A stretch of DNA of 64,000 nt, from NCBI GenBank assembly GCA_022829145.1, contig CM040750.1, forward strand, positions 4,159,001 through 4,223,000. Direction: 5' to 3'. Shown piece by piece: positions 24,871-35,669 of this stretch; position 1 is the first letter of the stretch; each line of letters opens with the position of its first letter. Source of the stretch: Albula goreensis (taxonomy: Eukaryota; Chordata; Actinopteri; Albuliformes; Albulidae). The notes below the pieces were generated by a model. The model did not search any database and was not told where the DNA came from. It worked only from the letters and a program-made list of their open reading frames with translations. Both the position numbers and the translations under genes were made by a program.

Positions 24871-24886
24871 CCACAAGGGGGCGCCA
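24871..24886. promoter_or_regulatory. CTCF-like motif
   Basis: The word CCACAAGGGGGCGCCA fits the core of the vertebrate CTCF consensus (CCACNAGRKGGCRS) apart from one soft position. It sits in transposon-rich DNA. Known CTCF motifs are often spread by repeats, so binding is only a possibility. Confidence 0.4.
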
Positions 24887-25009
24887 GGAGTACATCTCTT
24901 TAGAATGGTTTAAACCCCATTAGAAAATTACTACCTTTAGAACAATAGCATATTTTGATGAAATTCAACCACCTAACATGAGGGTACTTTTTATTCCTGC
25001 TACACTATG

Positions 25010-25200
25010 ATGACAACGTTACAGACTCCTGGCATTTTTTCAACCAGCTTCCAGAGGTAGCCACCTGGAATGCTTCTCTAACAGTCTTGAAATAGTTCCC
25101 ACAAGTTGGATGCCTTATTCTTAATCTTCATTCCAACTCATCCCAAACCAACTCTATATGGTTTAAGCTGGGGGCTTGTGGGGGCAAGGTCATCTGTTAC
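25010..25200 (-). pseudogene. Tc1-like transposase C-terminal remnant
   Basis: Minus-strand translation gives LPPQAPSLNHIELVWDELE, then RLRIRHPTCGNYFKTV and WLKKCQESV. The first block is the third-acid region of Tc1 transposases (usually SPDLNPIE-WDELE). It holds in-frame stops and no upstream part was seen. Homology ends near 25200, where a GC-rich block begins. Confidence 0.65.
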
Positions 25201-25480
25201 AGCACTCCATGGCTGGATTCCAATCCAAAGTAAAATCCTCCCTTCACTTCTTCCCTCCAATCGAGTGAGCCCTCCAGTGACGTAGCAGGTGAGGGAGCCC
25301 TTACCGAGTGAGGGGGAGCAATGAAGGGGAGGGGTTGTGGCTGTTCGAATTGGAATGACCCTTGTGGTTTTTCCTCACTTTGCGTTCCTTCGCAAGGACT
25401 GAATTGCAGCAATGTGTTCCCTGCAGGCTGCAGTACCTGTTCTAGTTCAACTCTGCACCGCATAACCAATGTAAAGATGG
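25200..25480. other. GC-rich block of unknown type
   Basis: The words GGATTCCAATCCAAAGTAAA and CCTCCAATCGAGTGAGCC occur here, and inverted relatives occur near 33000-33060 (GGATTGGAATGCAGCCC, preceded by CAATTGGAGTGCGAGTGAG). It could be one end of a transposon family whose other copy lies on the far side of the pogo element. It has no coding motif I recognise. Confidence 0.35.
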
Positions 25481-26864
25481 AGAGAGTTCTCTCAAGGCTA
25501 TGTTATGTAACTTAACCAGCAATATAGTTAGACAGTGAAGATGCATGTTAGCTAGATATGCCTACATGTTAATTCCCCACGCCAAAATCCTTATATTATT
25601 TTCCATGACCATAATAATCATTTTAACAATGATGTTTTTATCTACTATTAATTGATGAGATGTTATTTTCAATAAAGTTGCCAAGCTTTTCCGATGTGAA
25701 GCCACTTATTTGTACGCACAATTTAATAGGGGAGAGCGGGTGAGCTGAGCCAGTTTTTACTTGAGGCGTCTTTAAAGTGAGGGCATGACAGTAATGTCTC
25801 CAACTAAAATATGTACATATATTTTAGATTGTGGTGAATCCCTGGGAATAATCACTTTGGATCTAAAATAAACAGTTTTCAAAATATGACTTTCCCAAAA
25901 AAAGTGGTCTCTTGGCTCAACTTGCCCCCAGTGAGGGGTAAATCGAGCCTAGGGAGAGGATAAGTTGAGCCACATAGGGGTAAATTGTGCCATTGATTAT
26001 GTTGAAGTAAAACTGAACATTTTCACTTCATTTAATGCCATATCAAAGCAAGACAAATTCGATACCAAATGACTTCTTAAAGGTTTTATCTGAAGACAAA
26101 GTTTACAACTTCAAAGGAAATTTTCTTCAACAAGGCCTATGTAAAATTTTCAGAACAAAATCAAGTTCAAAACTAAAAAAAAATCAACTGCAATACTCCT
26201 CATAGAACCGGGCTACTACTCAACATCCCACTTGTCAATGCTGCTTGGGAATTTGAAATTCTGCTCCCTTCGGGCTGCTAACCGCAGTTTTTGCGGTTTG
26301 GGATGATGGGATTTTCACCTCTTGGGATGAGTCCTTCATCATTCTCTTTGAATGTGAAGGTGGGCTTTCTATCCACAGAACTCCATCCACGACTTCGCCT
26401 CACTAACTTTGCACTGATGTCAGTTCCCTCAACATTCTCCACCAATCCCATGTAATTATAGGATTTGTTTCACAATGTTCACAATGACGAAGTCACCAGC
26501 AGACAGATTCTTGTCACCAACATCATCACTCGGGTCATCTTCCAAACTATTATAGTCAGGGGTGTCATTAAGTAGAATATTTATGTCACTTTCTTCTTAG
26601 CTACTGCAGACAACAGTTTTCTTCTTGGTTTTCATTTGTTTTGACCCCTTTTCTTCTCTTCCAAAACCGACACACCAGAGAAGATCTTTGTTTTTACTTT
26701 CTTCCTTTTCATTCTAGGTTTATTTGCTGTGGCTTTAGGGAAGAGAATTATGTTTCCTGGCGACACATACCCCAAATGGGCAGGAGAACCAGTAGCATCA
26801 CTTGCGAACAGGTGTTCAGGATTCATGATTCTGTTTAATGGTTCAGGCAGAGTAGCATCAGGAC

Positions 26865-29861
26865 CAGTGGCGGCTGCTGGTCTTTCAAAGAGGGGAAGCT
26901 CATTGTCGGCTTACATCATTAAATTTGTCCGTTTATTTATATGTAAATTCTGCCCTCCATTCCTTTTCAAGAAAATGGTCTGTGACCCTATCGTACCAAG
27001 TAGGTGTCTTTTCCAGGGACTTGACCAGTGTCCTCTCAATGGCCAGCAGAGCTAGGCTGCTTAGACGGCCTTGGCCCATTGTGTTGCGGGTGTAAGACTT
27101 CAGCCTTTTTAAACAGGAGAAGCTCCTTTCTACACCTGCAGATGTAGCTCCAATTGTTGCCACTAAAGATACCAGTTTGTACAGCTGAGGCATTGCACTG
27201 TCCAACTCCATGTCTTTTAGAAAAACCAAGAAATCACAAAGCTTTCCCCTGTTACCCTGTAAGTCCTGATTTGAATACAGGAAGAAGACTTGAAGTTCAG
27301 ACCTTAGTCTCTCTGAATCAAAGTATTGGCCATAACTTTTCAGGACACTCTGGAATGCCTCCTCTGGAAACACTTCTCTCATGTCATCAAACTTCCCTGG
27401 ATTGACTAACTCTAAGAAGCGCAAACTTTCCAAATTTGAAAAACGCAGAGGAATCTGCTCCATGAGAGTATCAAGGATGGCCATGTACAGATTTCTGTCG
27501 CGCTCCTGGGGATCCTGGAATTGGGAGAGACGGTGCTTTCTCATGGGCTCATCTCGTGGGTCAGATGTGAGACCTGCTGCTTTGGCATAAACAGCTTGGA
27601 AAGCCCCCTCTGACCTCTTCTCTTTGACAAAAGCAAGAAGAGACTCAATTCTTTTCTTGCAGTAGAGAACATCCATGGCCCTCTGCTGGACGATATCAAA
27701 GACCACATCAGTCTCTGAGAATATTTGTTCATATGTGTACAACATGAACACAAACTCAAAATCCTCCAGTTTCATTACAAAACCTTTGGCACAATCCAAT
27801 GTGTCACCATCCATTGTCTTATCTGCAATGATGTTATAAAAAGTCTGCAGGAGGCCATCATAGTTGTTTGCCACAGTGCTCACTATCCGTGATGTAAAAT
27901 TCCATCGAGTAGGAGCATTCTGGGCGACCTTGAACAGCCTGCAGACTCAAGAAAAGATGTCCTCTTTGTGGATTTGGAGAAAAATGTGGCAAACCCAGAG
28001 AGTGATGCAAAAAATATTCTGCACTCAGACAAGTATTTAGCCCCCTGTGACAGCACCAGATTAAGTCTGTGTGCATAGCAATGCACAAACATTGCACTGG
28101 GGGCAATTGCCTTCACTTTGGCCTGCAGACCATTGAGGGCTGAAGCCATGACAGCAGCCCCATCGTATGTCTGAGCCACAAGTTTCTCCCTAAAATTGTA
28201 GCCCTGCATGTTTTCATTTAACACTTCAAAAACAGACTGAGCATCGCGCCCCTCAGAAACATCAAAAAAAACAATAAAGCGCTCCTGAATTTTACCTGCA
28301 CTATCAACATAGTGAACAATGACAGAAAGTTGGGCACGGCAAGCAATATCAGTTGTTTCATCCACCTGCCATCCAAAAAAGGGAGCAGCCTGAATTTCAC
28401 CTCTGATCTCATCAGAAACAGTGCCTGCAAGAGCAGCGATTAAGTCATTTTGGATAGAATGAGACATACCAGAAAACACAGCTGATGACTGAAATTGTGT
28501 GGCCAGGACAGAGTCATATTTAGATAATGTTTCTGTGAACTCCCTGTAATTCCCCTTGTTGGATGATTCACCACTCTCATCATGCCCCCTGAATGATAGC
28601 TCCTGCCGGCCAAGCAAGGAAGTCACATCAATAAGGCGGTTTAGGAAGGCCCTGTTTTGTTTGACCGTTTCATTATGTTTTGCCACTTGAATGCGAGCAC
28701 CTTCATTAATTGCATGTTCAACCCTGACCCTACCCAGGCAACTTAACCTTGCACATGCACTCGCATGATCATTGCTCTTTTTGTGCCTTTTATATGCCCG
28801 GTCAAAGTTAGAGAGATCCCCAAAACCCAATTTTGACCAGACAAGACATCCCTGAGATGGTTTCATCAAGAGGCATGGCCAACAGTACATTTTCTTTGTT
28901 ACAGCACTTCCAGTCAGCCAGCTAACTTTGTCATACCAGGAGAGCTGAAAAGACCTGTTACCTTTCCCCACTTTTTGCACCAAATCAATCTCAGGTGTTG
29001 ATCTGCCCTGCTGTTTAATTCTACGTTTCTCCTCGTAAGGCAGACTATCAAATGGCTTTGCCAAAATCAGGTCGACGATATTAGCATTGTCTGCCATCGT
29101 GTGCACCTTGCTAGCTAGCTAGCTCACTCCGACCTAGCCAGCAGTATGACTGATTGAAACGATCTAACGAAACGATATTAACTCGAACAAGGAAATATTG
29201 AAATTATGGTAAACTGAAACAAGGATACACAATGAGTGTGTTTTATTTACAGTGAAAAAAATGAACAATTTTGCCAAGCAAACGCCAACAAATGGGTTGC
29301 AGTCCGTCTTTCGACTTAACTTGCAAAATCCGCGGTGGGACTAAGCTGAGCTGTCTAGTGACGCTATATATGTCAAAACAGCTGTCAATCAAAACGGGAT
29401 TCAGCTTTTTGACTGATCCTCCAATCATCATGCAGAAGCTCAGCGTCCAGGCCAGCCGAGGCCCGCCCACAGCTCCATTCACCCCCAGAGACGCTGAGCG
29501 TCCGGGGGCGGGACAACATTGTGACATTTATCCAATGACCGTCGAGTTTCGAGGCAATGAAAAAAACTGTTCCATGCAGTCCCATTGAACTGCATGGACG
29601 CTCAGCTTCTACAGGCAAATGCATTGACAATAGACTGTATAAGAAAACGGCGCTACGGGAATGTATGAGAAGTTAACAACATCGAATCAGCCGATTTGTG
29701 ATAAGTAGCTGATTCTGGACGATCTCGTCTTCAAGATGAACGTGTTCTAACGCATTTGTCGTCAATGAAATGTTAACACAACCGTACATCTTTGACCATT
29801 TAACTTTTGACATTTTAGGGGAAGCTGAGCTTCCCTTGCAGTCATAGAGAAATCGCCTCTG
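26865..29861 (-). mobile_element. hAT transposon (2,997 bp) nested in the pogo-like element
   Basis: Termini are CAGTGGCGGCTGCTGG at 26865 and, inverted, CAGAGGCGATTTCTC at 29861. They share CAGNGGCG, followed by an inner AGGGGAAGCT-type match. The flanks are atcaggac (26857-26864) and ttcaggac (29862-29869), an 8-bp duplication with one mismatch. The transposase occupies 29106-26933 on the minus strand, with a roughly 750-bp 5' region that is GC-rich near 29440-29510. The insertion postdates the pogo element because it splits that transposase. Confidence 0.93.
26933..29106 (-). CDS. hAT transposase (TTF zinc finger, DUF4371, hATC), one frameshift
   Basis: About 720 residues are read in two frames. 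The first part (29106-27883) starts MHTMADNANIVDLILAKP and contains a TTF-type zinc finger at about residues 50-120 (YCWPCLLMKPSQ, KLGFGDLSNFDRAYKRHKKS). The DUF4371 catalytic region follows with FFGWQVDETTDIACRAQLS and VAQTYDGAAVM, which hold the first two expected Asp residues, then FVHCYAHRLNLVLSQ. A single frame change near 27945 switches to the second part (27930-26933), which starts within KVAQNAPTRWNFTSRIVSTV. It ends with the hAT dimerisation block TIGATSAGVERSFSCLKRLK and LALLAIERTLVKSL. No other stop is seen, so the copy is fairly young, though probably inactive. ZMYM-like host genes share these domains, but terminal repeats and the target duplication make this a transposon. Confidence 0.9.
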
Positions 29862-32076
29862 TTCAGGACTCATGATGTGGGTTGATGGTGCAGGCAGGTC
29901 AGCACTGTTTGATGGCTCCTCAGGGTTTGGCCTGTCTGTGACCATGGATGGGGCATAATCCCTGTTGAACGGGAATATGCCTGTCATTTTGAATCCTGAG
30001 ATGATGTTCCTTGGTGTCATTGCTGACATGAATGCTTCCTTCACAAGTCCTGGAATGTCATATATTGTTGCGGTTTTACCAGGGTTTGTACGCATCCAAC
30101 CGTCCATAGCTCTATTGTAGTGGGTCTTCAGTGGTCCATAGACTGTTTTGTCTAAGGGTTGTAAGTGATGGGAGGTGTGAGGTGACAACACCATTTTAAC
30201 TGGCAGTTTTCACTGCCTTCAGGGAAATGTGAGATTCGTGATTATCAAGAATCAGCAGGACTGGGTGATCAGTAGAACAGTTTGTGTGATGGATGAAGTG
30301 CTCCAGGAACATGACAAAGGCTTCTTCATTCATCCATTCAGATTTTTTTGCATGACCTATGGATCCTGCTGGTGATCCTCTGATGAAGTGGTCTTTGTAA
30401 CGGACACGGGGAAAGATGAACATGGGTGGGGCTGCATGTCCAGTGGCATTTACTGCACAGGCCACAGTGACAAGCTCCCCTCTTTCAGCAGATGTTACAG
30501 AACCCACTTGCTTCTTCCTCATCTCTGTTACAATCTGCTTGGGTGTCTGCACTGTTGTAACATCAGTTTCATCCATGTTATAGATCATGTGCAGAGGGAA
30601 GCTATACCTGAAATGACATTCAAAATGAGTGCTCTTAATCAGAGAAGCTTAAGGCAGTTTGGGGTCCCAGATTTAGTCACTTAATGTGGTAGACCTAGTC
30701 AATGAATCATAATGTTACCTGTCCATCACTGAAGTGAGATTATCAAAGAACTTCCCCACATTGTGCCTATTAAAGGCAGTGGCTCTTCCGAGAGAGGTTG
30801 CTTCAGGAGTGCGGCATGACAGATGGTGGCGCACCCTAAAACTCATGAACCAATCACGTCCTAGAAAAGGTTAAAAGTTAATTAGCCTATATGGTCATCT
30901 TTTAATTTATCCTTTATTGAACCATTGCCGTTTACGTTGAGATTTACATAACAAGTTAAAGCTATAGCCTAATCTCTAAATCAATGCCCAATTTTTTTTA
31001 ACTGGCATAGCTGTTTTTAGCAATAGTCATTAAACATAGTCATTTTGTGGGCACTTCTCTATATGCTAGCCGTAACGTGACGGTGGGCATTTCCCTGAAA
31101 ATTTTTTAATATTCCCTATTTTTGTAAATGCAAACTTTCACAAACCTGCTTTTTCCTCTCTCATCCAGCTTGCAGGAACAACAATGTCATTTCATCATGC
31201 AAACTCAAATGCCACTTCACATCATTTCATGGCACTTAGACAGTGAAACATTATAGCTAGTTTTTTTATATGGTCTGCAAGCTCTGTCTCAATTTCTTCA
31301 TTGAAGACTTGATTGGCATGTCCTGTTCTCTTATACCCGTACTTTTTATGTCTCCTAGTTCTTTCATGTCCATGTATCTCTTTAAAGTCATCCTGTCGAT
31401 CTTCATGTCCCTTGCCACCTGACGTATGGACTTCCCATTCTGTACCTCTCCCACTGCTCTGTCCAAATCCACAAGAGGAGTTGGAGCGCTGTCTGTCTTC
31501 CATTTATAGAGACATAGATGGCTCATACATGTCATCAGACATAGAGAGCATTATGATTTCTGGTCTAAAATTCAAAATGTCACATTATTTAGGTGATAAA
31601 ATGTAAGAATGCAATGTAGAATTACAGTAAAAAATACTTTAATAATAATTATAAGTGCGGGCGAGTTGAGCCACTGGCTCAACATCCCCCAGGCCTTTTG
31701 GATCAAATTACCCCACCCCTGCCATTTTAACAAACTTGTATCATCCAGCAGATTAGCTCTAACGTTGTGCTAACAGTATAGTCTCATACTGTAACTTCCT
31801 AAAGCACTAACACGTGTGTGAGATTTTTTCAAACTTGTCTGTAATTGTTCAGACACAAGAATCACAACTCCTTGAAAATGAAAAAATCACTTTGAATGGC
31901 AAAAAACTGTTTTTTGGAGTTAAATATGCTTGCCACTTTGCCTTTGTCCATCACAGGGTGAGTAAAATGGATGGCTCTTCAAAAATGTGTGGTCACATGA
32001 CCAATTTTGTCTATGGTTGCCTGGAAACAAGGGGTGGCTCAACTTCCCCACAGGCTCAAATCACCCCACTCTCCCC

Positions 32077-33164
32077 TAATCATATTAAATTATTTTCACA
32101 ATCATAACAATATTTACTATAATTATTTGTGAAACACCTTTTGAGCAGGGTGCATCCCAAAGTGATTCGCATAGACAAGAAATGATAATTAATAAAATTG
32201 GTAATGATAAGATATGGTAAAACAGATCAATAAACTAACTAATGATAAATAAGTGTGAAGTTTAACAGGGTGTAAAAGTACATAAGTGAAGAGACAGGTA
32301 AAAAGATGAAACAAAAAATAAAAATCAATATCAGAAGAATTAACCTGAAATTATGCTGCGATACATATAGGCAATTATACCGGTATGTTTAAATGGCGAT
32401 TTAAAAGCAATACATGCTCAACAAAAGATTCTGTTTCATGCTGTGTGGATGATTGAAGCTAAGGGTAGCATAACTGTTACATTTAAAGATTCAGAAAAGG
32501 TAGGTTATTCTTAACAAAATGCATGGCTACAGCAGCTATGCCTCCACCAGCTTATGATAGCTCATGGTTAAACTTTATGGCCAAAACGTATATGTTTTTT
32601 TGGACTACCAATTAACTTGATAAGCGGCTATTGAGTGTTGGGCATTTCCTTTGAAGCTGTAAGAATTAAATAACGCCCACCACCAACAACTTAGCATTTT
32701 AGCGAATGGATTGTATAATCAATTGGCAACGGAGGTCTTTGAACTTTGTAAACTTTGTTTTTAAATTTGCTAGTTCTTTGGTAGCAAGTGCATAATATTC
32801 AAATAAAGTTCAACATGTGGGCAAGCGAGCAAGCATTGCCGTGCATTCTGGGCAATATCAGTGCTTGGAGGGATGATTTTTGTTGGCTCAGTTGGAGGGA
32901 GTGAAACTGAGGGCTTGAGCAAATTAAAAATTTGCCCTTCCCTCAACAAATCTGGAATGGAATCCCCCTCATGGTGGCAGCCATCTTAAATACGGGACTT
33001 TTTGGGGATTCCCTCCTCAATTGGAGTGCGAGTGAGAATTTTTTTTGGATTGGAATGCAGCCCAGGAGGGTTGAGTGGAAGTGTGAGCAGGGTGTCAAAA
33101 GGATTGCATGCCAACGAGAGTTGGGAGGGGTGTAGCGGAGAGGAGCTGAATCGAGTGGGGAGGG
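32077..33164. other. Unassigned spacer, AT-rich then mixed
   Basis: No gene is recognised. The last 200 bases (about 32880-33070) carry words related by inversion to the block at 25205-25330. Confidence 0.4.
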
Positions 33165-33600
33165 GAAAGGGTTGCTGCACCAGGTCCCTAGGAGCGTGCA
33201 ATAGCAAAGCTATAACGTGGGTGCCAGGGAAGCCTGCCAGCTCCAGAGAGGACGTTGGAGGTGGGGGGACGTATGGTGCCGGATCCCTAGGAGCCTGCAA
33301 TGGCAGGACAGCCGGCGTGAGGGGACGTATGGTGTCGGCTCCCTAGGAGCCTGCAATGGCAGGACAGCCGGCACGACGGGCATCAGTTGGAGCCCACTGA
33401 CTCCAGAGGGGACGCTGACAGAGGGGAGGGGAGTGCTGTACCAGGTCCCTAGGAGCATGCAATAGCGAAGCTACCACCGATGATGCAGGTGCAAGGGAAA
33501 GCCCGCTGACTCTGGAGAGGACATTGGGAGCAGGGAAAGATAGGAGTGTGCAATGGCAGGACAGCCAGCGCAGGGTGACATCATCATGCCAGAGATGCAA
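33165..33600. repeat. GC-rich minisatellite-like array
   Basis: The motif CCTAGGAGCNTGCAATRGC occurs at about 33186, 33285, 33341 and 33446, with a decayed fifth copy near 33540. Two adjacent units at 33268-33323 and 33324-33379 are 56 bases long and nearly identical (GACGTATGGTGCCGG against GACGTATGGTGTCGG). The outer units are longer, about 95-105 bases, and share a CAGAGAGGACGTT-type tail. The open frames seen across it on both strands follow from the repeat and its low stop content. Confidence 0.75.
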
Positions 33601-35576
33601 AGCTTGATGGGAGATGAGGTACATGGGCTTTTTTTTTTTTTTACATGGGAGACTGGAATTGATAGAAGGGGTTGTCTGAAAATAATTCTCCTGGACTTTG
33701 TTTTAACAAACTCCATTAGATGAAATGGATTGGTCATTTTAATGTGAATGTTAGCATGTTAATTCATAATATAGTTGGTATTATCTGGGGAAAAAGGACA
33801 TATTATTTTTTTAAAATGTAAAAATAATCAAAAAAATGTGAGGATTTCCTGGATAAGCAAAATGCCTGGTCACATTCCTAACTTGTAATAAATAAGATAA
33901 ACAGTAATAAATAAAATAGCTATAAATAAAAAAATATACATGACATTTAGTAAAATAAAATATCAATTTTATAGGCTGAATATGCCTTACGTTTTCAACA
34001 GTCCAAGTGATTAAACCAGCCTCAGGTGTATCTACACATTTACTGGCATTTTATACACACACAGCACCAGTCCAAAGTTTTGATTTTTGCCTTTTTTTCA
34101 TTTTATGGGTACAGACCACCACCTCCCACCCAGCTAACAAGATTTGGCTGAAATTTTGCCTCAATTGCTGATTGGATACTTAATCTGTTATTTTCACTAT
34201 ATAGTAATCTTAGTTTTGTTAAAAAATAGTTTTGTAGTTTTGTAAAAAATAGTTTTGTTACCTACAAGTAGTCATATGAATGGATGAACTGTAACTTAAT
34301 CTTCCCTAGCAACACATCCATTCATGTTGCTACACAAGTTAGCTCACATTGGTTGCATACACCCAGACATTTCAGTGGCACTGTGATGACAGACGCTCAC
34401 TAGTATTAGGCTACGTAATGTTTTTTAACCACATGAGATATACGGGAACATTTTAGGCAGTCCGATCACTCCTTAGAAGGAATCCGGTTACTGTGAAAGC
34501 TTTTGTGTGGAGATTGAAAGCTGTGGGGAGCACTCCTAGCTAGTTAACATTTAAGAAAATAAAGAAACAAAACTACACTCATCCTGAAGTCTGCAATGCT
34601 TTCGGACTTAGGCTACCTGCTTATGATATCATGACAGCTGTATTAACTGTAATTTGTCATTTGTTTTAAAACTGTCAGTATTATTCTACTGTCTTCCTTC
34701 ACAATATTATGTAATTTCATTGTGGGGTAGCTAAATTAATATGGTCAATTTGGTTCAATGGTGTGACTTTTATAAGTGACATTAAGTTCTATGTATTATT
34801 GTCCTGGTTTGTTGCATCACATCTTTGGTTTGTTTGCAAATGCAAACATATATACTTTGGTTATATACTTGGAGTGAGATATATGTATGACAAATGTCTG
34901 ACATTTTCAGTCAACAATCCAGGAGCTATAGGCCTACTGTAAATCATGTAACATTCCCAAGACATGTGAAGCTTTCAACAAAACTGAGCATTCATTTATT
35001 GTTTGTATATTCTGAGTTTAAATTAAATGGCCCAGTTTTAAATATATTAAGGTGATTTGACATGTGTTACTGTGCCACCTGCAGCTGACAAAAAAAGATG
35101 TCCATCCATTTTAAGAGCTGCATGAACATCGCAGTGGTGGCATTGCTTGTTGTGTACTTAGAATTGTAATTCCATTAATATAATTCCATTCTCTTCTTCT
35201 GAAGTTCTTTTTCCTTTCATAGTTTTCTCGACATTGACATTGCCTACAACGGCATTCCAAGCTCATTATGTTGTATTGTAGGGGTGTCAATTTATGGTAA
35301 TCACAACTTCTCACTTGCGATCAATTGGTATTTATCAACATACTTATGGGGATATGAACAAATGCTATGTTTGTGCATGCTAAATAAATCCAGCAGAATT
35401 TGTTAGTGTACATTTATGCATATATGTACACTGAAAATATTGGTAAATATTGGAGGCCCATTGGCTTTCCAGAACTTGAGTATTTTTAAAGACCATTGGT
35501 GTCTCGTTACTTCATCTAGTGGTGTGAAACTGCTGTCAATTGAACTCTGTAATCCCCCCATCCCCTATTCCCCAGA
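33601..35576. other. AT-rich spacer downstream of scd
   Basis: No coding motif or repeat end was recognised. TTTATT words on the plus strand (AATAAA on minus), for example near 34995, are candidate distal polyadenylation signals for scd. I cannot choose among them. Confidence 0.4.
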
Positions 35577-35669
35577 AGCCAACTGCATGGATAAAAAATA
35601 TTTAATGTTAAAAAGTATAAATAATGTATACCTTTTTACATTAAATATTTTTTATCCATGCAGTTGGCT
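35577..35669. repeat. Perfect 32-bp inverted repeat (hairpin)
   Basis: Arms 35577-35608 and 35638-35669 are exact inverse complements over 32 bases, beginning AGCCAACTGCATGGAT. A 29-base spacer, itself partly self-complementary, separates them. Exactness in otherwise decayed DNA points to recent origin, gene conversion or constraint. It lies 1.7 kb past the scd stop codon and could be transcribed if a distal poly-A site is used. A microRNA-like hairpin is possible, but the arms are AT-rich and unusually perfect, which fits a small foldback element better. Confidence 0.9.

Larger units (their letters stand above)
26632..31535 (-). pseudogene. pogo-like (DDE_1) transposase gene with two introns, interrupted by a hAT
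   Basis: Exon 1 (31535-31146) encodes a pipsqueak-type helix-turn-helix (AVGEVQNGKSIRQVARDMKI) and, after frame changes, NDIVVP then SWMREEKAG. Exon 2 (30860-30719) encodes [13 protein letters not shown] and [20 protein letters not shown], the CENP-B-type second helix-turn-helix. Exon 3 starts at 30607 (RYSFPLHMIYNMDETDV) and holds the DDE core with LLILDNHESHIS and HTSHHLQPLDKTVYGPLK. Both introns (30861-31145 and 30608-30718) are GT-AG and rejoin codons in frame. There is a small deletion or frame change near 30195, and the hAT at 26865-29861 splits the C-terminal tail. The last part (26864-26632, NPEHLFASDATG, Lys-rich end) lies left of the hAT. Not functional as it stands. Confidence 0.85.
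25729..32076 (-). mobile_element. Complete pogo-like DNA transposon, split by a nested hAT
   Basis: The left end GGGGAGAGCGGGTGAGCTGA and the inverse of the right end, GGGGAGAGTGGGGTGATTTG, match closely. Both outer flanks are TA (25727-25728 and 32077-32078), the Tc1/mariner superfamily target. Subterminal DNA repeats the word TAAGTTGAGCC and variants (for example near 25915-25995 and 31660-31690). The transposase gene lies on the minus strand. Without the nested hAT and one copy of its target duplication the element is about 3.34 kb. Long subterminal repeats, a pipsqueak-type helix-turn-helix and a DDE_1 core place it near pogo/Tigger. Confidence 0.9.

Noticed and set aside
26933-29106. A host ZMYM/ZBED-like gene
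   Set aside because: The domains would fit, but terminal repeats, an 8-bp duplication and position inside another transposon make it a hAT element.
33002-33624. Open frames of 80-114 codons on both strands
   Set aside because: They follow the repeat structure and low stop content of a GC-rich minisatellite.
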